Part shown: piece after piece, positions 1 through 10,766 of the stretch
How positions within the stretch are numbered: position 1 is the first letter of the stretch
Layout of the letters: each line of letters starts with the position of its first letter
Source of the DNA: Pseudomonas beijingensis
GTDB taxonomy: Bacteria > Pseudomonadota > Gammaproteobacteria > Pseudomonadales > Pseudomonadaceae
Direction: 5' to 3'
DNA length: 64,000 bases
Assembly (NCBI RefSeq): GCF_030687295.1
Contig: NZ_CP117425.1
Coordinates: 3,476,001 to 3,540,000 of the forward strand
Translations under genes and position numbers: made by a program
Notes under the pieces: generated by a model
What the model was told of the DNA's origin: nothing
Database searches by the model: none
The model's input: the letters and a program-made list of their open reading frames with translations, nothing else

Positions 1-825
1 CTTCGCGGTCGCGAACTGACCATCAGCCACCGCGTTCGCGGCACCCGTGCCCGTTGGCAGCAACTGGCCGTGACCAACGCCGAACAGGCCCTGGGTGCGC
101 GCCTGGCCAACCGTCAGCATGTGGCGGCGCGGTTCGATGCCCTGGCCGATGTCCTTAACCTGGACGAGCCGCCGCAACGGCTGGAGTGCTACGACATCAG
201 CCATTCCAGTGGCGAGGCAACCGTGGCGTCCTGCGTGGTGTTCGGTCCGGAAGGCCCGATCAAGTCCGATTACCGCCGTTATAACATCGAAGGCGTCACG
301 CCCGGCGATGACTACGCGGCGATGCACCAGGCATTGATGCGACGCTTCGGCAAGCTGAAGGACGGGGAGGGCAAGTTGCCGGATATCCTTCTGGTGGACG
401 GCGGCAAAGGCCAGTTGTCCATGGCCCGCGATGTGCTCAATGAGCTGATGGTCCCCGACCTGATCCTGCTGGGCGTGGCCAAGGGCGCGACGCGCAAGGC
501 CGGCTTCGAGACCTTGTACCTGAACGATGCCGCCCATGAGTTCACCCTCAAGGGCGATTCGCCGGCGCTGCACCTGATCCAGCAGATCCGCGACGAAGCC
601 CACCGTTTCGCCATCACCGGACACCGTGCCCGTCGTGGCAAGACGCGCCGTACGTCTACACTGGAGGGTGTGGCAGGCGTCGGTCCGACGCGCCGTCGCG
701 ACTTGTTGAAACATTTTGGTGGATTGCAGGAACTGTCTCGTGCCAGCATCGAGGAGATAGCCAAAGCACCCGGTATCAGTAAAAAGCTCGCAGAGTCGAT
801 TTATGCAAACCTGCACAGCGAGTAG
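1..825 (+). CDS. uvrC: UvrABC excinuclease subunit C, C-terminal part
   Basis: The reading frame is open from base 1, so the 5' end lies outside the window; 274 codons of a protein usually near 607 residues are present. UvrC makes both incisions in nucleotide excision repair. The visible part covers the RNase H-like endonuclease domain, with [14 protein letters not shown] and the [11 protein letters not shown] motif, and ends in a helix-hairpin-helix pair ([14 protein letters not shown], then [14 protein letters not shown]) that binds DNA. pgsA follows 32 bases later in the same direction, the order common in Pseudomonas. The identification is firm. Confidence 0.97.
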   Translation, partial: LRGRELTISHRVRGTRARWQQLAVTNAEQALGARLANRQHVAARFDALADVLNLDEPPQRLECYDISHSSGEATVASCVVFGPEGPIKSDYRRYNIEGVTPGDDYAAMHQALMRRFGKLKDGEGKLPDILLVDGGKGQLSMARDVLNELMVPDLILLGVAKGATRKAGFETLYLNDAAHEFTLKGDSPALHLIQQIRDEAHRFAITGHRARRGKTRRTSTLEGVAGVGPTRRRDLLKHFGGLQELSRASIEEIAKAPGISKKLAESIYANLHSE

Positions 826-857
826 AATGCCCGTCAACCTTGTAGCCAGTTGTGCCG

Positions 858-1418
858 ATGAATATCCCAAATCTGATTACCGTTCTACGCGTCCTGCTCA
901 TTCCGATCTTCATATTGCTGTTCTATTTGCCGTACCACTGGAGTTACGTGGCCTCCGCCTCGGTCTTCGCCTTCGCCGCCGCGACGGACTGGCTGGATGG
1001 TTACCTGGCTCGACGCCTGGAGCAGAGCACGCCGTTCGGTGCCTTCCTCGACCCGGTGGCCGACAAGCTGATGGTCGCGGTGGCCTTGGTGCTGCTGGTA
1101 CAGGAACACGGCAACCTCTGGCTGACCTTGCCGGCGGCGGTGATCATCGGCCGCGAAATCGTCGTCTCGGCGCTCCGTGAATGGATGGCCGAGCTGGGCG
1201 CCCGCGCCCAGGTCGCGGTGTCGAACCTGGGCAAATGGAAAACCGCCGCGCAGATGCTGGCGCTGGTGATCCTGCTGGCCAACCCGTCGGACTTCAGCTT
1301 CTGGGTGCTGTTGGGCTATGCATTGCTGCTGGTTTCCGCTGGGCTGACGCTGTGGTCGATGGTCCAATACTTGCGCGCCGCCTGGCCGCATCTGCGGACG
1401 GATGTAGAGCCCAAATAA
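858..1418 (+). CDS. pgsA: CDP-diacylglycerol--glycerol-3-phosphate 3-phosphatidyltransferase
   Basis: This 186-aa inner-membrane enzyme makes phosphatidylglycerophosphate, the first committed step to phosphatidylglycerol and cardiolipin. The CDP-alcohol phosphotransferase signature DG-x2-AR-x8-G-x3-D-x3-D is present (DWLDGYLAR, then [10 protein letters not shown]), with several hydrophobic helices. The ATG at 858 ([11 protein letters not shown]) is preferred because it gives the usual family start; a GTG two codons upstream (852) is also open. The tRNA-Gly gene follows, with its own promoter in between. Confidence 0.96.
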   Translation: MNIPNLITVLRVLLIPIFILLFYLPYHWSYVASASVFAFAAATDWLDGYLARRLEQSTPFGAFLDPVADKLMVAVALVLLVQEHGNLWLTLPAAVIIGREIVVSALREWMAELGARAQVAVSNLGKWKTAAQMLALVILLANPSDFSFWVLLGYALLLVSAGLTLWSMVQYLRAAWPHLRTDVEPK

Positions 1419-1438
1419 AACTTTTTTGAATCAAAGGG

Positions 1439-1466
1439 TTGACGGCGTAATCTGAATCTATAGAAT
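1439..1466 (+). promoter_or_regulatory. sigma-70 promoter of tRNA-Gly
   Basis: TTGACG at 1439-1444 and TAGAAT at 1461-1466 are spaced by 16 bases, and the tRNA starts 15 bases further on. This is a convincing stable-RNA promoter by sequence only. Confidence 0.6.
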
Positions 1467-1481
1467 GCGCCACACCAAGAC

Positions 1482-1600
<119 letters not shown>

Positions 1601-1877
1601 TTGAAATTTGGAAGCGTCGATATATCCAGCAGTACGGGGGAATTATCCCATTCAATCGCTCAGGAAGGCGTTCCAGATCCTTTCGTTCAATGGAACAAAG
1701 CAAGCTTGCTCAAATCTGAGATGCCGCGCGAGGTTGTCCCACGCGATACCTTGTTTTTGGCCTCTTATCGACAATGTGCAGTTTTGACGGCGCATATCCC
1801 TCAGCATCGCTTCGAAATCATGTATGAGCGCCGCCTGACGTTAGAGAGGCAGCCAAGCGACGCTTAAAGTGAGAGGA
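1601..1877. other. no recognisable gene
   Basis: A plus-strand frame is open from 1595 to 1867, but it starts inside the tRNA terminator and has no ribosome binding site or family signature that I recognise. I treat this as non-coding or decayed island DNA. Confidence 0.4.
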
Positions 1878-2012
1878 TTATTTGCTGCGAGACTTGCCTG
1901 CGTCGCTACGCTTGTCTCGGATTTGGCCATCCTGGTTCCGGGAGCGAGGCTGTTCTCCACCTCCTGGCTTCGGAACGTTGACGTTTTTATTGATTGGGCG
2001 TCGATCAGTCAT
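1878..2012 (-). CDS. small, very basic hypothetical protein (44 aa)
   Basis: A short minus-strand gene. The ATG at 2012 is preceded by TAGGAG eight bases upstream, a good ribosome binding site. The 44-aa product starts MTDRRPINKNVNVPKPGGGE and ends in KRSDAGKSRSK; it is rich in Arg, Lys, Asp and Gly, has no hydrophobic segment, and is probably disordered. It may bind nucleic acid, but that is inference from composition. I do not recognise the family. The clean ribosome binding site and biased composition make it better supported than the longer overlapping plus-strand frame. Confidence 0.55.
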   Translation of the reverse strand: MTDRRPINKNVNVPKPGGGEQPRSRNQDGQIRDKRSDAGKSRSK

Positions 2013-2440
2013 CGTTAAATCTCCTACGTCATATGGGTATATCACACATGCAGGATTGGAATGGCAGGTCGAAACACATCATGTAGTGTTTTTTGCCGTT
2101 CGCAAGCACAACATAGTCCGCTTCGTTCGGCTTCGCAAGACCCTATTTCTATTTTTAGGTTGCTAGATGTTGTCCTTTATGTTTTTTCATCGACACCAGA
2201 TGTGGTGTTGTGCTGCTTGATCTATGTGGAAACCAGTATGTTGAACTTGCTACGCAGAATACGGCAGGGTCGTACCCGCTGGCTCTGGTCGTTGTGCTAC
2301 GCAAGTAGCGCTCAGAAATAACTTATCTGTAGCGATGAGGCGGGCTCAACTACGCCCTAAGGTGGTAGCTACAAGACCCGATGCAAGCTCACACGGTTCT
2401 GAGTGCCTAACGGCAGAGCACGTCGACAACAGCTTGCGGT
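2013..2440. other. gap between convergent genes, no protein gene seen
   Basis: 428 bases without a credible coding frame. The first part carries the promoter region of the small basic gene, and the distal part (2296-2425) is rich in stem-loops (separate entry). AT content is higher than in neighbouring genes, as expected of accessory DNA. Confidence 0.5.
2296..2425 (+). ncRNA. candidate structured RNA of unknown class
   Basis: Several short helices follow each other: GCTAC-GCAA-GTAGC (2296-2309, a GNRA-type tetraloop), TGTAGC pairing GCTACA (2329-2334 with 2368-2373) enclosing GGCG/CGCC, CTCA/TGAG (2388-2391 with 2400-2403) and GTGC/GCAC (2403-2406 with 2418-2421). The pattern suggests a folded RNA, perhaps an intron or transposon RNA fragment. 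I cannot assign a class, and the strand is only the one read here. Confidence 0.3.
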
Positions 2441-3799
2441 TTACTGATGAAGAGTCTTTTGCTGACCTGTGATTGTTCCCACGTCCGGCAGGGAGATGTT
2501 CGTTTCTTTAAGCGGGACCTCACCTACCGAAAGCGCACGCTCGATAAGTAATTCGCTGCCCCTGTCTTCCAACAGGGTCTGTAACCGCTGGAATTCGCCG
2601 CACCAGATGGTTTCTATGTCGCGATCCCGCGCCTTGTCACGATCGCTGCTGAGGGCTACGGCGCGAACCTGCAGACGGCCATTGTCGGCTTTGCCACCCA
2701 CTTCTACTCCGTAGCCGGGGATAGCTGTTTTGCGCAGCACGACCTTGCCGTTTTCTGCCCAGGCAGTGGCCATGCCTTCGCGCACTTCGTAGCCGAGGCT
2801 GGCCAAGCCGTCGAGCACGGCTTCGCGGCGGGCGAGGGCGGCCTGGTCCTGTAAGTGGGACGCGATAAGCGTTTTACCCTGCGCGATCAGTCCGGTGGTT
2901 ACCGAGAGTTCGGTGTCGGTTGTACAAGCGCCAATATGACCGAGCAAGGTCGCGTGTTCGATGCCTGTGTAGGTTTTGACTTCGCTAGCCAGATCCTGCA
3001 GTTGTTCGAGGCGCTCGCGTTGGCGTCGGACGTTTCGGGCGGACGCGGCGAGGTCGAGTACTAGGCTGTCGAGCAGCAGGTTACGCCGCTTGGCATCGGT
3101 TTCCGTTTCAGCTCTTTCCAGTGCCAAGAGGAACGGCGCGGCACACTCAGCGCCTTGCAGCAGTTGCAGCTCCACTATGTGGCGGTCAATGCGTAGCAGC
3201 CGTACGTCGCGCGTTGCATCCGGTTCCCGGGCCGCAATCCATTCGCGCAGGGAAACCTCGGGTTCGTCGACCTTGAGTTGCTGCGCCAGGCTGCGTTGGG
3301 TATCGCTCAGTGTTGGCTTCTCGCTTGCCTTGCTCAAGTGGGCGAAACCCTCGGCCAGCAGACGCTCGGCATCTTCCTGACTAGCACCGTTGGCCAATCG
3401 TGAGAGGGACTCCAGCAAGGCTTGATCGACGCTTTCGGGGTTGGCTTGCAAAGCATCAAGCAGGATTTTTGCGTTTTCATGGACGCGTCGGTCGCGTTGG
3501 CGTCGCTCAGCGGCGCGAATGATCGCGCGTTCTTCGCGGTCTTCCAGGTCACGGCGCAGGTGCTCGATCTCTACTGGCACGGCCTTCTGCAGTTCCGCCA
3601 ATCGGTCTTCCGCCAGCAGAGCGCGAAGGCGAGCGTGTCGCTCCAGGGAGGCGGAGCGCTCCTGTTCGCTGAGTTCTCCAAGTCTTGTAGCCTGTGTCTG
3701 CCAGCGGTCCGCGGCGCGCTCCAGCCGTTGCAGGTGGCCTTCACAAATGGCGATGATTTCTTCGCGGGTAACAATGCGAACGACCTTGGGACCACTCAT
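2441..3799 (-). CDS. coiled-coil protein of the helicase/AAA+ operon
   Basis: A 452-aa protein of no family I can name. Residues 1-130 are charged helix rich in Glu, Arg and Leu, a likely coiled coil starting MSGPKVVRIVTREEIIAICE; a second helical stretch lies near 200-290. The C-terminal third looks globular and ends at residue 452 without a membrane segment. Its ATG overlaps the stop of the nuclease-helicase gene by four bases (ATGA type), so the two are translationally coupled and it is the last gene of a four-gene operon. A structural or sensor role in the complex is inference from position. Confidence 0.85.
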   Translation of the reverse strand: MSGPKVVRIVTREEIIAICEGHLQRLERAADRWQTQATRLGELSEQERSASLERHARLRALLAEDRLAELQKAVPVEIEHLRRDLEDREERAIIRAAERRQRDRRVHENAKILLDALQANPESVDQALLESLSRLANGASQEDAERLLAEGFAHLSKASEKPTLSDTQRSLAQQLKVDEPEVSLREWIAAREPDATRDVRLLRIDRHIVELQLLQGAECAAPFLLALERAETETDAKRRNLLLDSLVLDLAASARNVRRQRERLEQLQDLASEVKTYTGIEHATLLGHIGACTTDTELSVTTGLIAQGKTLIASHLQDQAALARREAVLDGLASLGYEVREGMATAWAENGKVVLRKTAIPGYGVEVGGKADNGRLQVRAVALSSDRDKARDRDIETIWCGEFQRLQTLLEDRGSELLIERALSVGEVPLKETNISLPDVGTITGQQKTLHQ

Positions 3800-6700
3800 T
3801 GGCAGATTTCCGTATCAACTGAAGTAGGGCTGGGTTGCAGCGGCTGCTCGACTTGCATGGCGTGTTCGATTGCTTCACGCAGCCGCGAGCGTTCGCTGTC
3901 GCCGTTGTGATACCAGGCTTGTGACGACACACGGTGGATGTGCGGGATGGCGCGGTGCAGCACGGACGGGCGCCAAATTTCCCGGGCGCGGGCACGTTCC
4001 AGCAGATTGTGGCAAGGCGCATCGCACTCGATGCCGATTGCATACAGGCCCGTGTCTGGATTCTCGATGGCGAAATCGAGACCGAAAGCGTCGCCTTCAC
4101 TGGCGGGAGCGGCCTGCCATCCCAGGGAATGAATGAATTCACCGACCAACCTGACAAAGCCATCACGTTGCTGACCTTGCTCACGATGCTGGCTGCTGCG
4201 GTCGGTCTGCAGGCGCTCCAGCAACTTGGTGCTGTTGCTGAACTCGCCCGAGGAGAGCGCGCGAGCATATTCCAGATAGCCTTGCAGATAGTCTCGCGGG
4301 CTGTTGGGGGCACGGTGCGTGTTGAGCATGTCGGAGATATCGGCGATCGGCATCGACGTGATCATTACCACCTTACGCCGCGCGCGGGTCACCGCCACGT
4401 TCAGGCGTCGTTCGCCACCCGTCTGCCCCAGTACGCCGAAACTTCGGCGGAATGTGCCTTGGCTGTTGCGACCGAAGGTGGAGGAGAAGACGATGATGTC
4501 GCGTTCATCCCCCTGCACGTTCTCCACGTTCTTGACGAACACCGACATGTCCTCGCCGTCTTCGCTGCGCTCGCGCTCCTGGGTGTAGGCGGCGCGGAAC
4601 AGTTCATCCTGCTCAGCCCGCCGCTCCAAGTGCTCCTCGATGAGGTCGGCCTGCTTGCGGTTGAAGGTGACGACACCCACCGAGGGTCGCTGGTCGTAAG
4701 GCTGCTGCCACAATTCGTTCAGGTACTCGACGACCCGTTCGGCTTCTTGGGCGTTACTCTGGTTCTGATACAGCCCACCGACCTGGATCAGCTCCAGCGG
4801 CTTGATGCGCTGGATGCTCGCTAGCGGGTGACGGACCGGAACGTTCAGGCGATTGCCATAGAACGAGGCGTTGGAAAATCCGATCAGTTCACGGTAGGCC
4901 GAACGGTAGTGGATTTGCAATGTGGTGCTGGGCAGGGCGTTGCGCGCCAGCTGCAGCAGGTCGGGGCAATCCTTGATCTCACGACGGTTCCAAGTATCTT
5001 CGAACGCTTCGCGCTGTTCCTCATCCGCATCTTCATCAGGTTCGTCGCCGTCAAACACTTCGGCTTCGTCGCTTTCGATGCGACTGGAAAAGAATGCCGT
5101 CGGCGGCATTTGCTTCTCGTCGCCGCTGACAACAGTGACCTGGCCGCGGAACAGGGTTGGCAGGGCGAACTCAACCGGCATCTGTGAGGCTTCGTCGTAG
5201 ATAACGGTATCGAACAGGCCTGCCTTGAGCGGTAGCACACGGCTGGCGACGTCCGGGTTCATCAACCACACCGGGCGTAGGCTCATCAGGCCTAAGTTAC
5301 TGCCCAGTTCAATGAATTCGCGCAGGCGTCGTGAGCGTTTGCCAGTCAGGCGAGTGACATCCTCCCATTGTTTGCGGTTACCCAGGTGATCAAGGTTGAT
5401 GGCTTTGGCCAGCAGCTCGCGATTGAGCAGCCGCATCTGCGCATCGGCTTGCGCGAGGCTGGCGACTTTGGCACGGGCTTCGTCCTGGCTGAACAGCAGT
5501 TCGGGATTGGTTTGCTCGACGCGGTGTTTCCAACCCAGTCGAGCTTCGCGGTTGAGTAGGCGCCGCACCGCGGCTTCAAGCTGCTCGGGCGCAATGTTGT
5601 CCAACTGTTCCTGGCGTTGGCGCAGCAATGCGAGCAGCTCGAGGTCGGCTGCTGTCAACTGAGTGGCGCGCCCGCGGAATGCCTGGTAGGCGGCCAGGAA
5701 GGGCAGCGCTTCATGCAGCCGATCAAGAGACAGTTGATTGCTCAGATTGTGCTCGATGGCGTGCTGCAGTTGCTGCACCAGCTCATCGCCCAGCCAGTCG
5801 CCGAGGATCTTGAGTTGCTCGAGGCTGGATTGGCGAACGCCATGGCGCATCAGCGAAGCATCGAGATCGCTGAGCAACGCCTCGAGATGTTGTTTGTCGC
5901 CGGCGAGGGCGGCCTCGTCGGCCTGCCGGGCGCGAGGCGATTGCGCCAACGCCATGGCCAGCGCCTGGATTTCCAGCAGGTGACGGATGTCGCTCTTCAC
6001 GAAGCTGATCAATTCCAGGCAGGCTTGCCGACTCACAGCTTCCAGTTCCAACGCCTGGTGCAGGGTGCTCAGCTCGGCGCGCAATGGTCGCCACTGGCTT
6101 TCAATGCGGATGGCTGCCTGTAGGGTTGGTAGCGCTTCACTAACACGGCTTTCCCCCTGGTCCTGAAGGAAGTTGCGCAGTCGCTTGCGCCGCAGCAGAT
6201 GCAGCGGATTGATGTTCGCCAACCAGGGACCGGGCAGCCATAACCTTGGTACAGTCTTGATCCAGATGCCTGAGGGCCTTGTTTTCGAGCAGGCAGAGGG
6301 CCGGTGACAAGGCGGGGGCGTAGTGGTCCTGATCCAGTTGGCCGAGTTGCTGGTCCAGTTGCTGTAGTTCGCCGAGAATCGACTCTCCCCGTGGGGGTGG
6401 GCCCGCTTCGCGGCTGCGGAAAAGCGGTAGCCACCGCGCAAGGCGCAGACGTTGCTCTTGCTTCAGGTCGAGCAGGGCTGCGACATGGGCCGCTATCCAG
6501 TTACGGTACGGCATCGGGTCGTCGATTTCGAAGCTGGCAGGGTGTGCTTGCAGCGTGGCCTGACGGTTGTGTTCGGCTTGGGTGAAGCTGTGCAGATTGT
6601 CGGTGAAAGCCTGCAAGGTCGCCCGGTCGGCGGCGAACGACTGCAACTGGGCCAATGGACTGCCTTCGTAGCGCGCGGGCAACCACAGGCGAATCAGAGG

Positions 6701-9700
6701 GGCGCAGCTTTCCTCCAAACGGGTCAGGCTAGCGAGGTCCAGGGAGGCCAGGCGTTGGCGCAGGGCCGGAAACTCGAGCGGGGCCGGGCCGGATTCCAAT
6801 TCAATCAACTCGCCGAGCAGCCTGCGATAACTGAGGCCGGTATTTTCATCCAGGCGATGCAGACTCTGGTGGAAGCGGTCGAGCTCGCCCTCCAGGGCCT
6901 CGATGCGGGCCGCGACCTGTTCGCGCTGGCGCTGCCAGCCCTGCGGCTGGCTGCCGTTCGTGAACAGGCTTTCCAGTTGTTCGCGAATATTGCGAATGAC
7001 GGGTTCGCGGTCGCGGTTGACGTCATTGAGCATGACGATGCGTTGGCCAAGGCCTTCGGCGACCAGGCGTTTGTACACGACCTCCAGCGCAGCATGCTTC
7101 TGACAGACGATGAGTAAGCTGCGCTGGCGGCCGATGGCGTCGGCGACCATGTTCACGATGGTCTGGCTCTTGCCGGTTCCGGGCGGCCCCTCGACCAGCA
7201 GTCCCGGGCTTTGTCGGGCCTGGATCACGGCCGCTTCCTGGGAGGGATCGCTGGCCACGGTGAAGTAGCGTTGCAGCTCGCTTGGTGGTGCCGCGTGCGT
7301 GGTTTCATCGGCGGTCTTGAGGCGCAACGCCGTTTCCAGGCCGGTACCGGCGGGCGACAGGGTTTTCAGTTGGCGCAGGTCTTCACCAATGGCTTGCCCC
7401 ATGAAGGTCACGTGAAACAGCACCGCCGCGCAGTCCAGCTCGTCTTGGTAGGGCGCGATCTCCACGGTGCTCGCGGGCAGGTTGCCAAGGGTGCGTGAGC
7501 GGATGGTGGCGAGCATGCCGAAGGCGTCCATCACATCCGCCGCACGAATTGACGAGCGGCCGAGCAGTTCATCGGCGGTCTTGCGCCAGCGTTTGCAGGT
7601 TTCGGCGCCGAGCACGCTTTCCAACGCCGGGTTGAGTCGCACTTCTTCACGCTCACTGTCAAACGCCAAGGCGGCGTGACCACGAGAACCCAGCTCCAGC
7701 AGTAGTTTCACTGGCCACAGTAGGAGCGGGATGATCCGCGTACGCGTGGTGCCGCGAGGGTCGCGATTGAGCAGGAAAGGGAAGCCCAGGTACAGGCCGT
7801 CGATACCGGTGTCGCGTTTGTACAGCGCGCTTTGCCGGTACAGGGCATGCAGGCGCGATTCCAGCTGGCCGTTGAGCTGAAAACTCTCTGGGTCTAGGTT
7901 CACTGCCCGGGCATTACGTTGCAGCAGGTGATCGAGCAAAGCCGCGGCCGGACTGCGCTCGCTGTTCAGTTCACTGATGTCGACCCGTGCGGTGGTCTTG
8001 CCGATGCTCATACGCACCAGTGGCCCGCGCATCACTGCGGTCACCACCTTCTTCTCGAAGAAGTCGAGAATCTGTGAGACGTACTGCTGTTTCTGTGGTT
8101 CCAGCCAATGACTGGACGGAATAGCCAGCAACACCAGTGCCTGAGCCAACGGCATACGTCGCTCCAGGCGGAACTGCTCGGCCCACTCGTCCACTACCGG
8201 CACGCCACAACGGGCAAAGCCTTGGATGCGCTCATCGACACTGCGGTACAGCTCAAGTCGCGAATGCAACAGCAGTTGGGTCGCCGCTTCGGAGTCGAAC
8301 CAACCGACATCGGCAGCTCTGGCCAGCTCGGCGGCGGACTCTACTATCGAGGCCCCCGAACGGAACTGACTGATCGCCGCGCTGAGCAGCACGATCAGAT
8401 CTTCTTCGGCGATCACCCGGCGCTCCGACAGTGAGGACAGTCCCGGATGGTCGGTGTCTGGAAACAGGCGTTGGCGCTCTTGCCATTGCGTGGACAGCTT
8501 GGCGCGCGAGGTCGATAGCAGGAATATCCGCAGTTGCTCTTCGACCAACTCGATGTGTTGGTGCAGGGCACGCTGACGTACGTTTTCGGCGCGGGATTTG
8601 AGACGCGACAGCCAGTTGTCGGTCTGCAATTGCTCAAGCAGGTCCGGGACCGACCCGCTGATCAGGCGATAGCCTTCCAGTGGGTGCTCCAGTAGCCATC
8701 CTGGTGTGACGATGTCACCACGATGAATCAACGGGATTTCCGGATTGAGGATTCTCAGCGCCAGCATTAAACGGAAGTCGTCCTCAATCCCTTCGTGCTG
8801 AACGACCTGACGCAAGCCAGCGACCAGAGAAGGGGCGAGACCGACCTGCTCGGTCCAGGTCACGATCACACCGCGCAGCAAATGGTCCAAGGCCTGTTGC
8901 CAGTTATCCGCCTGGGCTGCCGCCAGGGCGAATACGCCGGGCTTGTGGAAGCGGCGCTCGCCCAGCAGTAGGGTCGCGCCTTCACCATCGTCCGTTTGCT
9001 GGACGGAAGAGGCCGGAGCCTCGACCATAATACCGTTGAGCCAGCCTTCGACCTGCGGCCATTGCCAGCGCTGATGACGGTCGCGTGCCAACAGACCTCG
9101 CAGCAGCAGGTTCAGGCGCGGGTCGAGGTTGTCGGGGATCGGTACTCCGTTGGCCAGCACGTGAATAAGAAATGCATTGGCATTGATGCCGTCGAAGCAA
9201 GCGCCCTGGGTTAGTTGCTCGAGCAGGATCATACCCAGGCTCCACCAGTCCGAGGCAGCCGCAACGCCGCCTGCGATGGCTTCGGGTGCCATGTAGCGGC
9301 TGGTTTCCAGTGGCGATACGATGTCCAGGTCGAACTCGGACAGGCGTGCCGAGCCGAAGCCGCTGATGACCAGGTCCAGCGGTTCGCGGGAACGCACCAG
9401 CAGGCTGGCTGGGCGCAGGTCACGATGGCGCAGGCCAGCCTCGTTGAAAGCATGCAGCGCCAGGCCCAGTTCGTTGACCACATGGTGCACGCTGTCGCTG
9501 TCGCGGATCACGCTGCCAAGTTCTGCCAGGGTCCCGCCGGTGAGTTCTTCAATGACCTCATAGGCACGGTCATCCCAGCGGCCGGTGGCAATGATTTCGG
9601 GTACGTGCTCGCGTGGCAGTCGGCGGATCACATCATAGATCGCCGGGTCCGGTTCGGCGCCGGGTCGATACAGGGTCAGGACCGCCTGTTGCGCGGTTTC

Positions 9701-10105
9701 CTCGTGCTCGGCGAGGTAGCGCTCTCGCACACCGTCGGTGCTGCTGATCTGACGGATCAGGCGCCAACCATCGATCAGGCTCTGGGGGATACCCTCTGGT
9801 TCGCTGCTGTCTGGCCGGGCGTCGTAGGACGTTGCTTGCGCAGGTGAGCTGCCACATTCAAGGCACATCAGGTCGCCATCGACCATCGGGTGCCCATTTT
9901 CGCAGAGCAGGTCAGGGGCATTCCCCTGAGTCGGACTGACCGGCGGGAGGGTTTGCTCCGTGACGACGGCATGCGGCCGCCAGCCGGCGGCATGAATGGG
10001 TTCGCCAGCGAGGTCCCAGCCGCAGGGTTGTTCCTGAATGAGCCCTTCGCAGAACATTTCCTGGAGGGCGCGCTCGGTTTTGCAGTTGGGGCAGAAACGT
10101 ATCAT
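3796..10105 (-). pseudogene. zinc-ribbon/pseudokinase/SF1 helicase/Vsr-like nuclease, frameshifted
   Basis: One gene of about 2100 codons split by a frameshift near 6235-6265; the two frames overlap at 6140-6441. Domains in order: Cys pairs (C5/C8, C19/C28, C68, C81/C84) of zinc-ribbon type; a Ser/Thr-kinase-like domain at about 112-310 with HRD at 227-229 and APE at 273-275 but no beta-3 Lys and GFG in place of DFG; a long helical middle; a DNA2/NAM7-type SF1 helicase with Walker A GPPGTGKS (near 7170-7195), DEASQ, GDEKQMPPT, VQGDERD and VAVTRAR; and a C-terminal Vsr-like nuclease domain (LDFAI, then IGIECDA) of the MTES_1575 type. Walker A lies in the first frame and motif II in the second, so neither half can be an active helicase alone. 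A single extra base would explain the break, so a sequencing error is possible. The domain order recalls the Mokosh and Hhe anti-phage proteins. Confidence 0.8.
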
Positions 10106-10119
10106 GGGGTGTGCTCCAC

Positions 10120-10764
10120 TCAGCGGCGTCGCGACGCGTGTGCGCTGATCTGTAAATGATGGCCTTGTTCATGCAGCAGATCGCGTAAGCGCAACAGGTC
10201 GTCACGTCGTGGGATGCCGGCCATCCAAACGCTGCCACTTTCGTCAAACATCAGGTCCAGCGCCTTGTCGGTGGGTTCGAGCAGGCGTTCGTAATGACCC
10301 AGGCGTGCCCGGCCCAGTGGCGTGAGCAGGCTCAGACGTTGATTGTCACTGCCGCGCAAGGCCATGGTCTGACTGAGTGCTTCGATATAGGGGTCGCTGA
10401 TCAAGGCATCTATCAAGCCCTTGGTCTGGAACAACGGCTCGTCGAGTTGCTCCAGGGAGTATCCACTGTAGACCAGGATGTCGAGTTCGCTGAGCCGACG
10501 CAGGCCTTCGAGCAGCGATCGCAGGGCGTCGAACTGGTCGAACGGCTCCCCTCCGGAAATGGTGATTCCTTCGGCCTCGAGCAGCCAGGGGGTGATCTGT
10601 TCAAGCAGTTGCTCCAGCGACAAGCGTCGGTGCCCGGGGCCCCAAGTATCGGCAGAGATGCAGCCTGGACAGCGGATGCTGCAGCCCTGGAACCAGATGC
10701 CAATACGCCGCCCTGGGCCGAGGGTAGTGACAGGAAAATGCATGCGCGACAGGCTAAGGTCCAT
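10120..10764 (-). CDS. radical SAM protein, NrdG/activase-like
   Basis: A 214-aa protein with the 4Fe-4S binding motif C-x3-C-x2-C (GCSIRCPGC, near residue 30) and the SAM-binding GGEPF motif near residue 72. Its short length matches the single-cluster activase-like group (anaerobic ribonucleotide reductase activase type) rather than large radical SAM enzymes. It lies two bases after the AAA+ gene and 14 bases before the pseudokinase-helicase gene, so it is made with them. No glycyl-radical partner is visible, so its substrate is unknown; it may modify a protein or nucleotide in this operon (inference). Confidence 0.85.
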   Translation of the reverse strand: MDLSLSRMHFPVTTLGPGRRIGIWFQGCSIRCPGCISADTWGPGHRRLSLEQLLEQITPWLLEAEGITISGGEPFDQFDALRSLLEGLRRLSELDILVYSGYSLEQLDEPLFQTKGLIDALISDPYIEALSQTMALRGSDNQRLSLLTPLGRARLGHYERLLEPTDKALDLMFDESGSVWMAGIPRRDDLLRLRDLLHEQGHHLQISAHASRRR

Positions 10765-10766
10765 GT

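Noticed and set aside
2013..2440. Retron or reverse-transcriptase locus, suggested by the folded RNA-like stretch
   Set aside because: No reverse transcriptase frame is found on either side; the neighbouring gene is a coiled-coil protein on the other strand.
3934..4824. Long plus-strand frames across the helicase operon (for example 296 codons at 3934-4824)
   Set aside because: They are shadows of the minus-strand helicase, whose motifs are clear; no start signals or domains are seen on the plus strand.
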